This document shows, one piece after another, positions 1-7,169 of a DNA stretch of 32,803 bases. The stretch spans positions 1-32,803 of the forward strand of contig JACOEJ010000030.1 in assembly GCA_024998645.1 (NCBI GenBank), read 5' to 3'. The DNA is from Nitrospira sp. Its GTDB lineage: Bacteria; Nitrospirota; Nitrospiria; Nitrospirales; Nitrospiraceae. The notes below the pieces were generated by a model, which saw only the letters and a list, made by a program, of their open reading frames with translations, made no database searches and had not been told where the DNA came from. The number at the start of each line of letters is the position of its first letter. Positions within the stretch are counted from its first letter, which is position 1. Both the position numbers and the translations under genes were made by a program.

Positions 1-9
1 CGTATTCCG

Positions 10-519
10 ATGGACAAAGCCAATTCTCCTGAAGACGTCAAGAAGGTCCTGCAGCAAGCGTCCTTGGCTACCCGGGTCGGGTCAGATCCTGAGAAAGACC
101 CCTGCGGTGCCAGCGCCATTCTTCGCACCAAGCGATTTCGGCTCGAAGCCTTCGGGCGTCAGGAAGCGGCGGAATCCAAGAAGCAGAAGAAAGAGATCCG
201 CATGCCGGACGAGTTCATCAAGAAAGTCGTCGACATGCCGAACATGGAAGTGGAAGTGCAGCTCTGCGGGGACGACGAATACTTTGCCGAAGGAGCGCAG
301 GTTGCGTTTCAACAAGGGAACAAGAATATCAAGTCCATCGATGTGAGCCCTGCTGAAAAGGGCCGCAAGAACGATGGTCAGGGTCCCGCTTTCCGATCGC
401 GATTCACTGCGCGTTTCGCCTACGATAGCTTCGATCCGAACGGTAAGACGAAAGTCATCGTGTTCTTCCCGGACGGGAAGACCAGCGAATTCGACGCGGA
501 CTTTTCCAAAGTCCGGTAA
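10..519 (+). CDS. Hypothetical protein, 169 aa, possibly 5'-truncated by the window edge
   Basis: I do not recognise this protein. The ATG at 10 has no visible ribosome binding site because the window begins nine bases earlier, and the frame stays open to base 1, so the true start may lie outside. The sequence is charged and soluble-looking with no signal peptide or membrane segment. A Lys/Glu-rich stretch (about residues 55-72) divides a short N-terminal part from a C-terminal part that looks like a small beta-rich domain ending in FFPDGKTSEFDADF. Two cysteines (in DPCGAS and VQLCGDD) are far apart and do not form a metal motif. Codon use resembles the flanking genes, which supports it being real. 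It is followed by 247 nt without a gene. Confidence 0.6.
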   Translation: MDKANSPEDVKKVLQQASLATRVGSDPEKDPCGASAILRTKRFRLEAFGRQEAAESKKQKKEIRMPDEFIKKVVDMPNMEVEVQLCGDDEYFAEGAQVAFQQGNKNIKSIDVSPAEKGRKNDGQGPAFRSRFTARFAYDSFDPNGKTKVIVFFPDGKTSEFDADFSKVR

Positions 520-720
520 GGCCCTGTCTAACAGAGATTGGCTGTCACTTCACGCGTAGTGGTTCCTTTTCTCGCTTGGACACGTTGTCGGGCATAGGAT
601 TCCGGCTACGGTCTGCGTTCGCCCGCCTGTGTCTCCCCTTCTCTCTTTGACCTTCATGTCTGTGGTCGCGGAACATCTCAGGCATTCGTGGCGAAAGACA
701 TCGCTACCTGTCGGATGCTA

Positions 721-740
721 ATCAGTGTGATACATCTGAT
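721..740. promoter_or_regulatory. Imperfect inverted repeat upstream of dinB
   Basis: The 20-nt segment has perfect 5-nt arms (ATCAG and CTGAT) separated by 10 nt, ending 26 nt before the dinB start. It is placed like an operator. It does not match the proteobacterial LexA consensus (CTGT-N8-ACAG), and I cannot name a cognate regulator. Chance occurrence is possible. Confidence 0.22.
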
Positions 741-766
741 TTCAGACGAGGAAAAGGAATGGGCTG

Positions 767-1843
767 ATGTCGAGAATCATTGCGCACATCGACATGGACG
801 CGTTCTATGCTGCGATTGAGGAGCGGGATACGCCTGCGTTTCGAGGGCTTCCTCTGGTGGTGGGGGCTGATCCGGCGCAGGGGCAGGGGCGCGGGGTTGT
901 CTCGACCGCGAATTACAAGGCGCGCGCGTACGGGATTCATTCGGCCACGCCGATTTCCACAGCCTGGCGTCTTTCGGAAGAGGCTCGTCGAAAGGGACAG
1001 TCCCCGGTCACGTTCGTATCCGTCGATATGCGCAAGTACGCTGGCGTATCTGCAGCGGTGATGGCCATTGCCCGCCGGGCCATTCCTGTGCTTGAGCAGG
1101 CGAGCATCGATGAGGCCTACGGGGATGTATCCAGCGCCGGGTCCTTCGAAGCCGCGACTGAGTTGTGCCGGTCGATCAAGGCGGCGATTCTCTCCGAAGA
1201 ACGATTAACGGCTTCGGTCGGGATCGGGCCCAATAAATTGATCGCTAAGATTGCGTCCGGCATGCACAAGCCGGACGGGTTTACGGTCGTCACTGAAGCA
1301 GAGGCGGAAGCGTTCCTCGCGCCGTTATCGGTACGGGCGATCCCGGGAATCGGGCCGAAGACGGAAGCGATGCTTGCCGCGCAGCATATTTGTCTTGTTG
1401 AAGAACTGAAACAGCTGAGCCCGGTCGATATGGAGGCGCGGTTCGGCAAACGGGGACTTGAATGGTATGCCAAGATTCGCGCACAGGATGACTCGCCTGT
1501 GGAGGAGCATTGGGAGCCGAAGTCGATCAGTGAACAAGAGACCTTTGATGAAGATACGTTGGATTCACAGGTTCTGGTGGAGCGGCTGTCGCAGTTGGGT
1601 GACGGGGTGTTTGCGCGACTGGCGCAGGAGGGATTCGATGCCTGCAGGACGGTCGCGATTACCGTGCGGTTTGCGGATTTCACCACGGTCACCAGGGCTC
1701 ATACCTTTCCTGATCCGGTGCGTGACGGGTCGGCTGTGCGGCGCGAGTTGCTCAAGCTGCTGCTCCCGTTCCTCGACCGGCGGGAGAACCCGCGACGTCA
1801 ACGGATCCGGCTCTTAGGCGTGCGGGTGGAAAAGCTGCAGTGA
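767..1843 (+). CDS. dinB: DNA polymerase IV (Y-family translesion polymerase)
   Basis: Error-prone Y-family polymerase that copies past damaged template bases. The palm carries the metal-binding signatures HIDMDAFYA (residues 7-15) and SIDEAY (about 113-118). It also has the steric-gate region after DMDAF, the VGIGPNKLIAKIAS segment, a helix-hairpin-helix (IPGIGPKTEAML, about 193-204) and a little-finger domain (SISEQETFDED onward). The ATG at 767 is preceded by an AAGGA-type site about 10 nt upstream. Length (358 aa) matches the family (E. coli 351 aa). The protein stops right after RLLGVRVEKLQ, so the QLxLF/QLVLGL-type sliding-clamp tail usual at the C-terminus is absent. It is monocistronic and convergent with the ABC exporter; no imuB/dnaE2 partner is visible. 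Confidence 0.96.
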   Translation: MSRIIAHIDMDAFYAAIEERDTPAFRGLPLVVGADPAQGQGRGVVSTANYKARAYGIHSATPISTAWRLSEEARRKGQSPVTFVSVDMRKYAGVSAAVMAIARRAIPVLEQASIDEAYGDVSSAGSFEAATELCRSIKAAILSEERLTASVGIGPNKLIAKIASGMHKPDGFTVVTEAEAEAFLAPLSVRAIPGIGPKTEAMLAAQHICLVEELKQLSPVDMEARFGKRGLEWYAKIRAQDDSPVEEHWEPKSISEQETFDEDTLDSQVLVERLSQLGDGVFARLAQEGFDACRTVAITVRFADFTTVTRAHTFPDPVRDGSAVRRELLKLLLPFLDRRENPRRQRIRLLGVRVEKLQ

Positions 1844-1891
1844 GTGAGCGGCGGGGACGGGGTGTGGCGGGTGACGAAGGAGCGGGTGGGG

Positions 1892-3622
1892 CTAGGACGG
1901 TTGTTCAGCAAATCTGATGGTGTAGAGATAGTGATACAATCCTTTGCGCTCCAGGAGCTGTGCGTGGGTACCTTCTTCAACGACTCGTCCCTTATCCAGG
2001 ACGAGGATGCGGTCTGCACGCTGAATCGTGGAGAGTCGATGAGCGACGACAAATGTTGTCCGTCCTTCCATCAGCCGTTCAAGTGCTTCCTGGACCAGCC
2101 GCTCTGATTCGGTGTCGAGCGACGAGGTTGCTTCGTCGAGCAGCAGGACGCGAGGGTTTTTGAGAATCGCCCGGGCAATGGCGATACGCTGCCGCTGGCC
2201 GCCTGACAGGTTGATTCCCTTCTCTCCCACCACGGTCAGGTATTTGTCAGGAAAGGCCGAGATAAATTCGTGCGCATGCGCCGCCTTGCTCGCTTCCTGC
2301 ACGGCTGCCTCGCTCGCCTCGGGGTTCCCATAGCGAATATTGTCAAGAATAGTCCCGCCAAACAGGATGGTTTCTTGGGGGACAAGCGCGACCTGCCGGT
2401 ACCAACTATCTACCGTGACCTGTTTCAGATCGTGCCCATCCACGGTGATGCGACCTTCGACGGGATCGTAGAAGCGATGGAGCAGATTGATGACGGTTGT
2501 TTTGCCTGCTCCCGTCGGTCCGACAAAGGCGACGAGTTCGCCCGGTTGGGCTTCGAATGATAAGTGAGACAGCACCGGGGTGCGTGGGTCATAACTGAAG
2601 CTGACCTGCTCCACCCGCACGTGGCCTCTTACGGCGGAGAGGACGTGTGCATTCGGGGCGTCTCGAATATCCGCTTCTGCATCGAGGATTTCAAAGACGC
2701 GCTGGGTGGCGCCCTGAGCCTCTTTGATTTGCGCGAAGACGCGGGCCGCCGAACTGAAGGGCCCGATCAGGATTCCTGCGAATAGGACAAAGGCGAAGAG
2801 ATCGCCCGGTGTGACGGTGCCTTCAATCACTTGAGTGCCACCGTACCACAGCACGGCAGCGGCGGCAGAAAATGTCAGCAGGCTGATGACGGGGACGAAT
2901 AGGGCCATGATGCTGGCCCGCCTGAGTGAGAGCGATAAGCCATGCTGGACCGCGGTCAAGAAACGGCCTTCTTCCCGCTTTGTTTGCACGAACGACTTCA
3001 CAATGCGTATGCCGGAAATGACCTCTTCAAGAAGGGTGCTGAGCGCCGCGGTTTGATCCTGGATTGAGGTTGAAAGGAGTTTCAGCTTGCGTCCAAAAAA
3101 CTTGGCGACGAGTACCAGCAGTGGGAGGAGGAGCAGGATGAGGAGGCAGAGTCGCCAGTTCATGGCCAGCAAGAAGCCGATGCCGCCTATGAACGTCACT
3201 AACTGCTTGGCCGTGTCGATGGGTGTCTCGGTGACGATGGACTGAATCACGGTGACATCGTTCATCAGCCGGGACAGTAATTCCCCCGTTCGCCTCCTGG
3301 CAAAAAAGCTGACCGCGAGACTTTGTAAATGCGCAAAGAGATGGGTGCGGAAATCGGCGACGACCCGCTGGGAGATCCACGCGGTGAGGTAGCTATGCCC
3401 CATCGAGCAGAGGCCTTGCAGGAGAACCAGGCCGATGAATAACCCGATCAATTCCGTCATGCGGTCACGATCGTGTTGGACGGTAATGACGTCCCAGAGC
3501 GTGCCGGCCAGGCGCAGCAAGGCGAGGTTGATCGCGGCCACTCCCATCACGAGGAGTCCCGCCACGATCATGCGCGGAAGATATGGGCGTACAATTGGAA
3601 GAAATCGTCTAAAGGGTGACAT
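1892..3622 (-). CDS. msbA: MsbA-like ABC exporter (fused membrane and ATPase domains)
   Basis: Homodimeric type-IV ABC exporter, 576 aa from the ATG at 3622. The N-terminal half (about 1-320) has the six hydrophobic segments of an ABC exporter membrane domain. The C-terminal half is a complete ATPase: Walker A GPTGAGKTT, Q-loop VALVPQET, signature LSGGQRQR, Walker B VLLLDEATSSLD and switch histidine VAHRLST. All catalytic positions are intact. The nearest well-known relative is MsbA, which flips lipid A-core across the inner membrane, but drug-exporter relatives cannot be excluded from sequence alone. The frame is open to an ATG at 3658, but an AGGGGG directly abuts that codon, too close to act. 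Neither start has a good ribosome binding site. It may be co-transcribed with the two small genes upstream. Confidence 0.9.
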   Translation of the reverse strand: MSPFRRFLPIVRPYLPRMIVAGLLVMGVAAINLALLRLAGTLWDVITVQHDRDRMTELIGLFIGLVLLQGLCSMGHSYLTAWISQRVVADFRTHLFAHLQSLAVSFFARRRTGELLSRLMNDVTVIQSIVTETPIDTAKQLVTFIGGIGFLLAMNWRLCLLILLLLPLLVLVAKFFGRKLKLLSTSIQDQTAALSTLLEEVISGIRIVKSFVQTKREEGRFLTAVQHGLSLSLRRASIMALFVPVISLLTFSAAAAVLWYGGTQVIEGTVTPGDLFAFVLFAGILIGPFSSAARVFAQIKEAQGATQRVFEILDAEADIRDAPNAHVLSAVRGHVRVEQVSFSYDPRTPVLSHLSFEAQPGELVAFVGPTGAGKTTVINLLHRFYDPVEGRITVDGHDLKQVTVDSWYRQVALVPQETILFGGTILDNIRYGNPEASEAAVQEASKAAHAHEFISAFPDKYLTVVGEKGINLSGGQRQRIAIARAILKNPRVLLLDEATSSLDTESERLVQEALERLMEGRTTFVVAHRLSTIQRADRILVLDKGRVVEEGTHAQLLERKGLYHYLYTIRFAEQPS

Positions 3623-3729
3623 GAGTGTGGGGGTATCGATGTGAGGGTATAATCCCATCCCCCTGTGTTATTCCCGTATGGGTATCCGGGTCGATGGGAT
3701 GCAATCGAGAATGGCTGCAGGACAAGACG

Positions 3730-3948
3730 CTAGAGCTGTGCGATGGACTCGATCAGGTTTTTATTGAGGGCTACATAGTCAGAACGATCTGTATCGTTAA
3801 TGACCACGTCCGTCAGGCTGATAAAGAGTCGCACTTCCTCGTTGATCGCGTCCGAGACGCGATGACGCATTGGCGGAACGAGAAAGTCCCCCACGTAGGT
3901 GCAGTTCACCGTACGGACGCGGATGCGAACCTTCTTGCCTTCCGGCAC
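3730..3948 (-). CDS. Conserved-looking small protein, 72 aa, function unknown
   Basis: I cannot name this family with certainty. The GTG start at 3948 is strongly supported by a GGAGGAGGA ribosome binding site 5-8 nt upstream. The 72-aa product has an N-terminal basic beta-strand region (KKVRIRVRT), a central VGDFLVPPMRHRVSDAINEE and a C-terminal segment (LFISLTDVVINDTD). The overall look is a small beta-barrel or PilZ-like fold, which is inference. It has no signal peptide, membrane segment or metal motif; there is a single Cys. It lies 29 nt downstream of the bS22-like gene and upstream of the exporter on the same strand, so a three-gene unit is plausible. Confidence 0.75.
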   Translation of the reverse strand: MPEGKKVRIRVRTVNCTYVGDFLVPPMRHRVSDAINEEVRLFISLTDVVINDTDRSDYVALNKNLIESIAQL

Positions 3949-3977
3949 AATGTCCTCCTCCCGGTGAACGGGGTGAG

Positions 3978-4073
3978 CTAGCTCTTACGACGTAAGAATT
4001 TTTGGCGTCTGCGCAACTTCTTGTACTTGTGCTTGCGCATTTTTTTTCGACGCTTTTTTAACACGCTCGACAT
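3978..4073 (-). CDS. bS22-like mini ribosomal protein (AURKAIP1/COX24 domain), 31 aa
   Basis: A 31-residue, extremely basic ORF: MSSVLKKRRKKM at the N-terminus, then RKHKYKKLRRRQ, ending FLRRKS. About 60% of residues are Lys or Arg. The pattern SVxKKRRKxMxKxKxRKLxRRxxxxRR is that of the AURKAIP1/COX24 C-terminal domain and of mycobacterial bS22, a small-subunit ribosomal protein of about 33 aa. It probably binds 16S rRNA in the 30S subunit. The ATG at 4073 has a GGAG site 9 nt upstream. A gene this short is easily missed in annotation. It is first in the minus-strand group with the 72-aa protein and the exporter. Paired hairpins lie just upstream (4108-4143). Confidence 0.88.
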   Translation of the reverse strand: MSSVLKKRRKKMRKHKYKKLRRRQKFLRRKS

Positions 4074-4107
4074 GCAATGAATCTCCAAAGACGGGGGAGT
4101 CTAAAGA

Positions 4108-4143
4108 CTTTTTGGTCAAAAAGCAAGCCAGTCAGTGACTGGC
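4108..4143 (-). terminator. Tandem hairpins upstream of the bS22-like gene, terminator-like on the minus strand
   Basis: Two adjacent perfect inverted repeats. One is CTTTTTG-GT-CAAAAAG (4108-4123, 7 bp, 2-nt loop). The other is GCCAGTC-AGT-GACTGGC (4127-4143, 7 bp, 3-nt loop). Read on the minus strand, the GC-rich hairpin is followed by TTGCTTTTT, which resembles an intrinsic terminator ahead of the bS22-like start. No minus-strand gene feeds into it from the right, so it could be a leader attenuator or a barrier to antisense transcription. Function is inference. Confidence 0.4.
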
Positions 4144-4197
4144 CGTGAATGATTGTGATGAGGCTGTTCCCCGCCGGTTCGACTGCGGCGCCGCGCC

Positions 4198-4226
4198 TTG
4201 ACCGATCCCTAGGACGTTCCTATACT
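4198..4226 (+). promoter_or_regulatory. Sigma-70-type promoter for the lipoprotein-nadB unit
   Basis: TTGACC (4198-4203), 17-nt spacer, TATACT (4221-4226): five of six matches in each box. The expected start of transcription is about 4232-4234, one to three bases before the ATG at 4235. The message would therefore be leaderless or nearly so, in keeping with the lack of a ribosome binding site. Confidence 0.6.
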
Positions 4227-4234
4227 GCAAGCCT

Positions 4235-4762
4235 ATGGATACGAATCTTCTGACATCTCAGTTTCGTCTGTGCGTGCTCCGTTGGTGCGGAGTGGCAGTA
4301 CTACTTACAGCCGTGGCCTGTTCGGCGAAGATGGTTCAGTATCCTGAGGATCATGAGCGTTTTACCCATATCGATCGGGCGGTGGAAGCGCTACGGGAGG
4401 CGTATCAGCATCGAGACCGTTCTGCTTTTCAGGACGTGATGTTGCCTGCGGAGTCGTTGGAGCAAATCCAAGCAGAGGCCGCGCAGGACTTCGAATTGTT
4501 TCAATCCATTCAGCTGGACTTCAAAACCGAGCGCATCATGATCGACGGGGAGAATATTGACGTGTACGTGCATTGGCAGGGGGTCTGGAAGAAAAATCCG
4601 GAGGATGCCGGTATTCGCCAGCGTGGTCATGCGCGCTTGCAGTGGGTGGGTATGCAATCGATTCTTCTCCGTGGTGTGCAGGGTGATTTGCCGTTTGGGA
4701 TGAAAGTGCGCCAGGCTTTGTCCGACCTTCCCGCAGTGCCGCAGAAACCGCTACCCCAATGA
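4235..4762 (+). CDS. Predicted lipoprotein, 175 aa, function unknown
   Basis: The N-terminus has a hydrophobic stretch (about residues 17-28) ending in a lipobox, TAVAC, with Cys29 as the lipidation site. The mature part is about 147 aa, helical then beta. It starts with SAKMVQYPEDHERF, then a helical region with REAYQHRDRSAFQDVMLP, then strands around INVYVHWQG-like sequence and a GHARLQWVG motif. The layout is like a small SnoaL/NTF2-type domain, which is inference. I do not recognise a named family. The ATG at 4235 sits right behind a good promoter; an in-frame GTG at 4274 would give a shorter signal sequence. Its stop overlaps the nadB ATG by 4 nt (ATGA), so the two are translationally coupled. 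Confidence 0.72.
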   Translation: MDTNLLTSQFRLCVLRWCGVAVLLTAVACSAKMVQYPEDHERFTHIDRAVEALREAYQHRDRSAFQDVMLPAESLEQIQAEAAQDFELFQSIQLDFKTERIMIDGENIDVYVHWQGVWKKNPEDAGIRQRGHARLQWVGMQSILLRGVQGDLPFGMKVRQALSDLPAVPQKPLPQ

Positions 4763-6447
4763 AACCGTCGGCAGCTCGGTCGCAGAAAACCTCCTCTATC
4801 CCTAAAGCCGACTTTCTGGTCATCGGGAGCGGCGTGGCTGGGTTGCGCGCGGCACTGGAGTTGAGCCGTGAAGGCCGTGTCATCATGCTGACGAAGGGGC
4901 ATCCACTGCAGAGTAATTCGATCTATGCGCAAGGGGGCGTGGCGGTGGCTCTCAGTGAAGAGGACGATGTCGCGATTCACCGGACCGATACATTGAAGGC
5001 CGGCCACGGGCTGTGTCGCCCCGAGGCGGTTCGGGTGTTGGTGGAGGAAGGGCCGGCGCGGATTCAGGAATTGATCCGGTGGGGCGCCAAATTCGACAAG
5101 ACTGATGGAAAGTTTGCCTTTGCCCGAGAAGCGGCGCATAGCCGGAGTCGCATTTTGCGCGCGCGCGGAGATGCCACGGGCAACGAAATGGTGCGCGCAC
5201 TGATGGCGCAGGTCGCGCGGCAGAAGCGCATCCAACGGCTCGACTATCACTTCACGGTTGATCTGGTAGTGGAGGAGGGGCGTTGTTGCGGAGCGGTCGT
5301 GCTCGATGAATCATCGTCGAAGCAGTTCATTATTCCTGCGAAAGCAGTCGTGTTATCGACGGGCGGCGCGGGGCAGATTTACGCCCGAACGACGAACCCT
5401 CCCAATGCCACCGGCGATGGTATGGCGATGGCGTTTCGGGCAGGAGCCATGCTGCAGGATATGGAGTTCGTCCAGTTTCATCCGACCTCGCTCTATCTCC
5501 CTTCCAGTCCGCCGTTTCTCCTGTCCGAAGCCATGCGCGGAGAAGGCGGGCAGTTGCGTAATAATAAGGGCGAGTTGTTTATGCAGCGATACCATCCGCT
5601 CGGGGCCCTTGCTCCTCGGGATATTGTATCGCGGGCGATCTGGGCTGAGATGGCGGCGACGCGTGCCCGGCATGTGTATCTCGACGTCACACATCTGGGA
5701 GCCGAATTCATTAAGCGCCGATTCCCGACGATCTATGCGACCTGTCTGCGGTCCGATATTGATATCACGGAAGAGTGGATTCCTGTTTCGCCCAGTGCCC
5801 ACTACATGATGGGCGGGGTGTGGACCGACGTAAATGGGGCCACCACATTGCCGGGGTTGTTCGCGGCCGGCGAGGTGGCCTGTAGTGGTGTGCACGGAGC
5901 CAATCGCCTGGCGAGCAATTCGCTATTGGAAGGACTGGTCTTTGGTATGCGGGCAGGTGTCACTGCAATCGCGTTTGCTCAAGGGCACGAGTTTCCTGAG
6001 CTGTCTTCCCGCACAGAGACGCCTCAGCCCGCAGGAGAGGCGACTCTTGAAGATGTGGAGAAGCTCAGGAGTTCGCTCCGCCGGACGATGTGGGGGCAGG
6101 TCGGGGTGATCCGGTCGCGTGAATCGCTCATTCGCGCCACGGCTCAATTATCCCGCTGGACACAGCTCGTTGCCAGGTTCTCTACGACTAGGGCTGAGCT
6201 GGAAGTGAAGAACATGGTGCAGGTCGCGCATTGTGTCGCGGAAGCCGCATTATGGCGTGAGAACAGTGTCGGGGCGCATTTTCGCTCAGATTGCCCCGAG
6301 GCGAAACGGCCAGGCTGGAAGCAGCACAGTCAGTTGCGGATCGCCAGCGATACTACTGAGCCGAGGCCGGCAAAGAAGCGGGGAGTGGTTGTGGCGCTGC
6401 AGATTCGGCAGCCGCGATCACGTGCCCGGTCATCGCGCCGTCCTTAA
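4759..6447 (+). CDS. nadB: L-aspartate oxidase (NAD biosynthesis)
   Basis: FAD enzyme that oxidises L-aspartate to iminoaspartate, the first step of de novo NAD synthesis; it works with quinolinate synthase NadA, not in this window. Family hallmarks in order: GSGVAGLRAA dinucleotide motif (about 23-32), SIYAQGGVAVAL, SRILRARGDATG, STGGAGQIYARTTNP, FHPTSLYLP, SEAMRGEGG, SAHYMMGGVWTD, and GEVACSGVHGANRLASNSLLEG near residue 380. The C-terminal helical domain is present to GAHFRSDCPEAKRPGW. The last roughly 40 residues are basic, low-complexity and unlike the usual NadB end; they coincide with a 95-nt overlap with the convergent transglycosylase gene. The 562-aa length is 20-30 residues above the family norm, consistent with loss of an ancestral stop. 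Start is coupled to the lipoprotein gene by an ATGA overlap. Confidence 0.95.
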   Translation: MKPSAARSQKTSSIPKADFLVIGSGVAGLRAALELSREGRVIMLTKGHPLQSNSIYAQGGVAVALSEEDDVAIHRTDTLKAGHGLCRPEAVRVLVEEGPARIQELIRWGAKFDKTDGKFAFAREAAHSRSRILRARGDATGNEMVRALMAQVARQKRIQRLDYHFTVDLVVEEGRCCGAVVLDESSSKQFIIPAKAVVLSTGGAGQIYARTTNPPNATGDGMAMAFRAGAMLQDMEFVQFHPTSLYLPSSPPFLLSEAMRGEGGQLRNNKGELFMQRYHPLGALAPRDIVSRAIWAEMAATRARHVYLDVTHLGAEFIKRRFPTIYATCLRSDIDITEEWIPVSPSAHYMMGGVWTDVNGATTLPGLFAAGEVACSGVHGANRLASNSLLEGLVFGMRAGVTAIAFAQGHEFPELSSRTETPQPAGEATLEDVEKLRSSLRRTMWGQVGVIRSRESLIRATAQLSRWTQLVARFSTTRAELEVKNMVQVAHCVAEAALWRENSVGAHFRSDCPEAKRPGWKQHSQLRIASDTTEPRPAKKRGVVVALQIRQPRSRARSSRRP

Positions 6448-7027
6448 TCAGAAACGTCCGGTAATAGCGAATGACTTTCCGGACGTATTGGCGAGTTTCG
6501 TCGATCGGTGGGAGTCCGCGATAGCGATCCACGGTATGTTCCCCGGCATTGTAGGCTGCAAGGGCCAACGGAAGGTTCCCCCGAAATCGATCCAGCAGCT
6601 GACGCAGGTATTTCGTTCCTCCCCCGATATTATCTTCAGGATCATAGAGGTCCCGCACTTCGAGGCGAACGGCTGTTTGTGGCATCAGTTGCATCAGGCC
6701 AATGGCGCCGGCTCGTGACACCGCCATCGGGTCGAAGCCTGATTCCGCTTTAATAACCGCCCGGATGAGGGCGGGGTGTAATTGGTGTCGCCGGGAATAC
6801 CGGCTGATCATCGGTTCGAGCTCCCGCTCCGACAGAACGGGATGGAGTCTGTTGGGCTGTTGTGTGGTGATTCGCCGGTAGCGTAGGTCGGTCGGTACAT
6901 TGGTCAGCGAGATGGTCCCGTTGGCATCAATGTACTGGTAGATCTCAGCGTGCGCTACAGGAAGTCCTGAAAGAAGCCAGTGAGCTCCCAAGAGGGCCGT
7001 TCCGAGAAGTAGTTGAGGGGTTTTCAA
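6353..7027 (-). CDS. Lytic transglycosylase, Slt domain with N-terminal DUF4124-like segment
   Basis: Periplasmic enzyme that cleaves the MurNAc-GlcNAc bond of peptidoglycan. I choose the TTG at 7027 because a TAGGAG site lies 6-8 nt upstream and translation then begins MKTPQLLLGTALLG, a clean signal peptide ending in VAHA. The frame is open up to 7069, but those starts have no ribosome binding site and place a charged stretch ahead of the signal. The mature protein (about 197 aa) begins with EIYQYIDANGTISLTNVP, the DUF4124 pattern, followed by the catalytic domain. In that domain AVIKAESGFDP contains the catalytic Glu, then GAIGLMQLMPQTA, NIGGGTKYL and ALAAYNAGE. The gene converges on nadB and overlaps it by 95 nt. 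Confidence 0.92.
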   Translation of the reverse strand: MKTPQLLLGTALLGAHWLLSGLPVAHAEIYQYIDANGTISLTNVPTDLRYRRITTQQPNRLHPVLSERELEPMISRYSRRHQLHPALIRAVIKAESGFDPMAVSRAGAIGLMQLMPQTAVRLEVRDLYDPEDNIGGGTKYLRQLLDRFRGNLPLALAAYNAGEHTVDRYRGLPPIDETRQYVRKVIRYYRTFLIKDGAMTGHVIAAAESAAPQPLPASLPASAQ

Positions 7028-7169
7028 TTGATCGCTCCTACGCACTCTTGTTGTGTTCGGCATGGTCAAACGATAGCAGCCTGCACCTGGGTGTCAAGGA
7101 TATGCACGTCTTACGCCCTCTACTGTTGTGAGAGTATCGCAATGAAAGCAATGGTTTGGTTGGAAGGGG

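Noticed and set aside
523..766. Possible SOS (LexA) box before dinB
   Set aside because: CTGT and ACAG occur near 525-535 but only 3 nt apart, not the 8 of the proteobacterial box. The inverted repeat at 721-740 is reported as a weak separate site.
6233..6753. Plus-strand ORFs over the transglycosylase gene
   Set aside because: They are shadows of the minus-strand enzyme, which has a full catalytic motif set and signal peptide.
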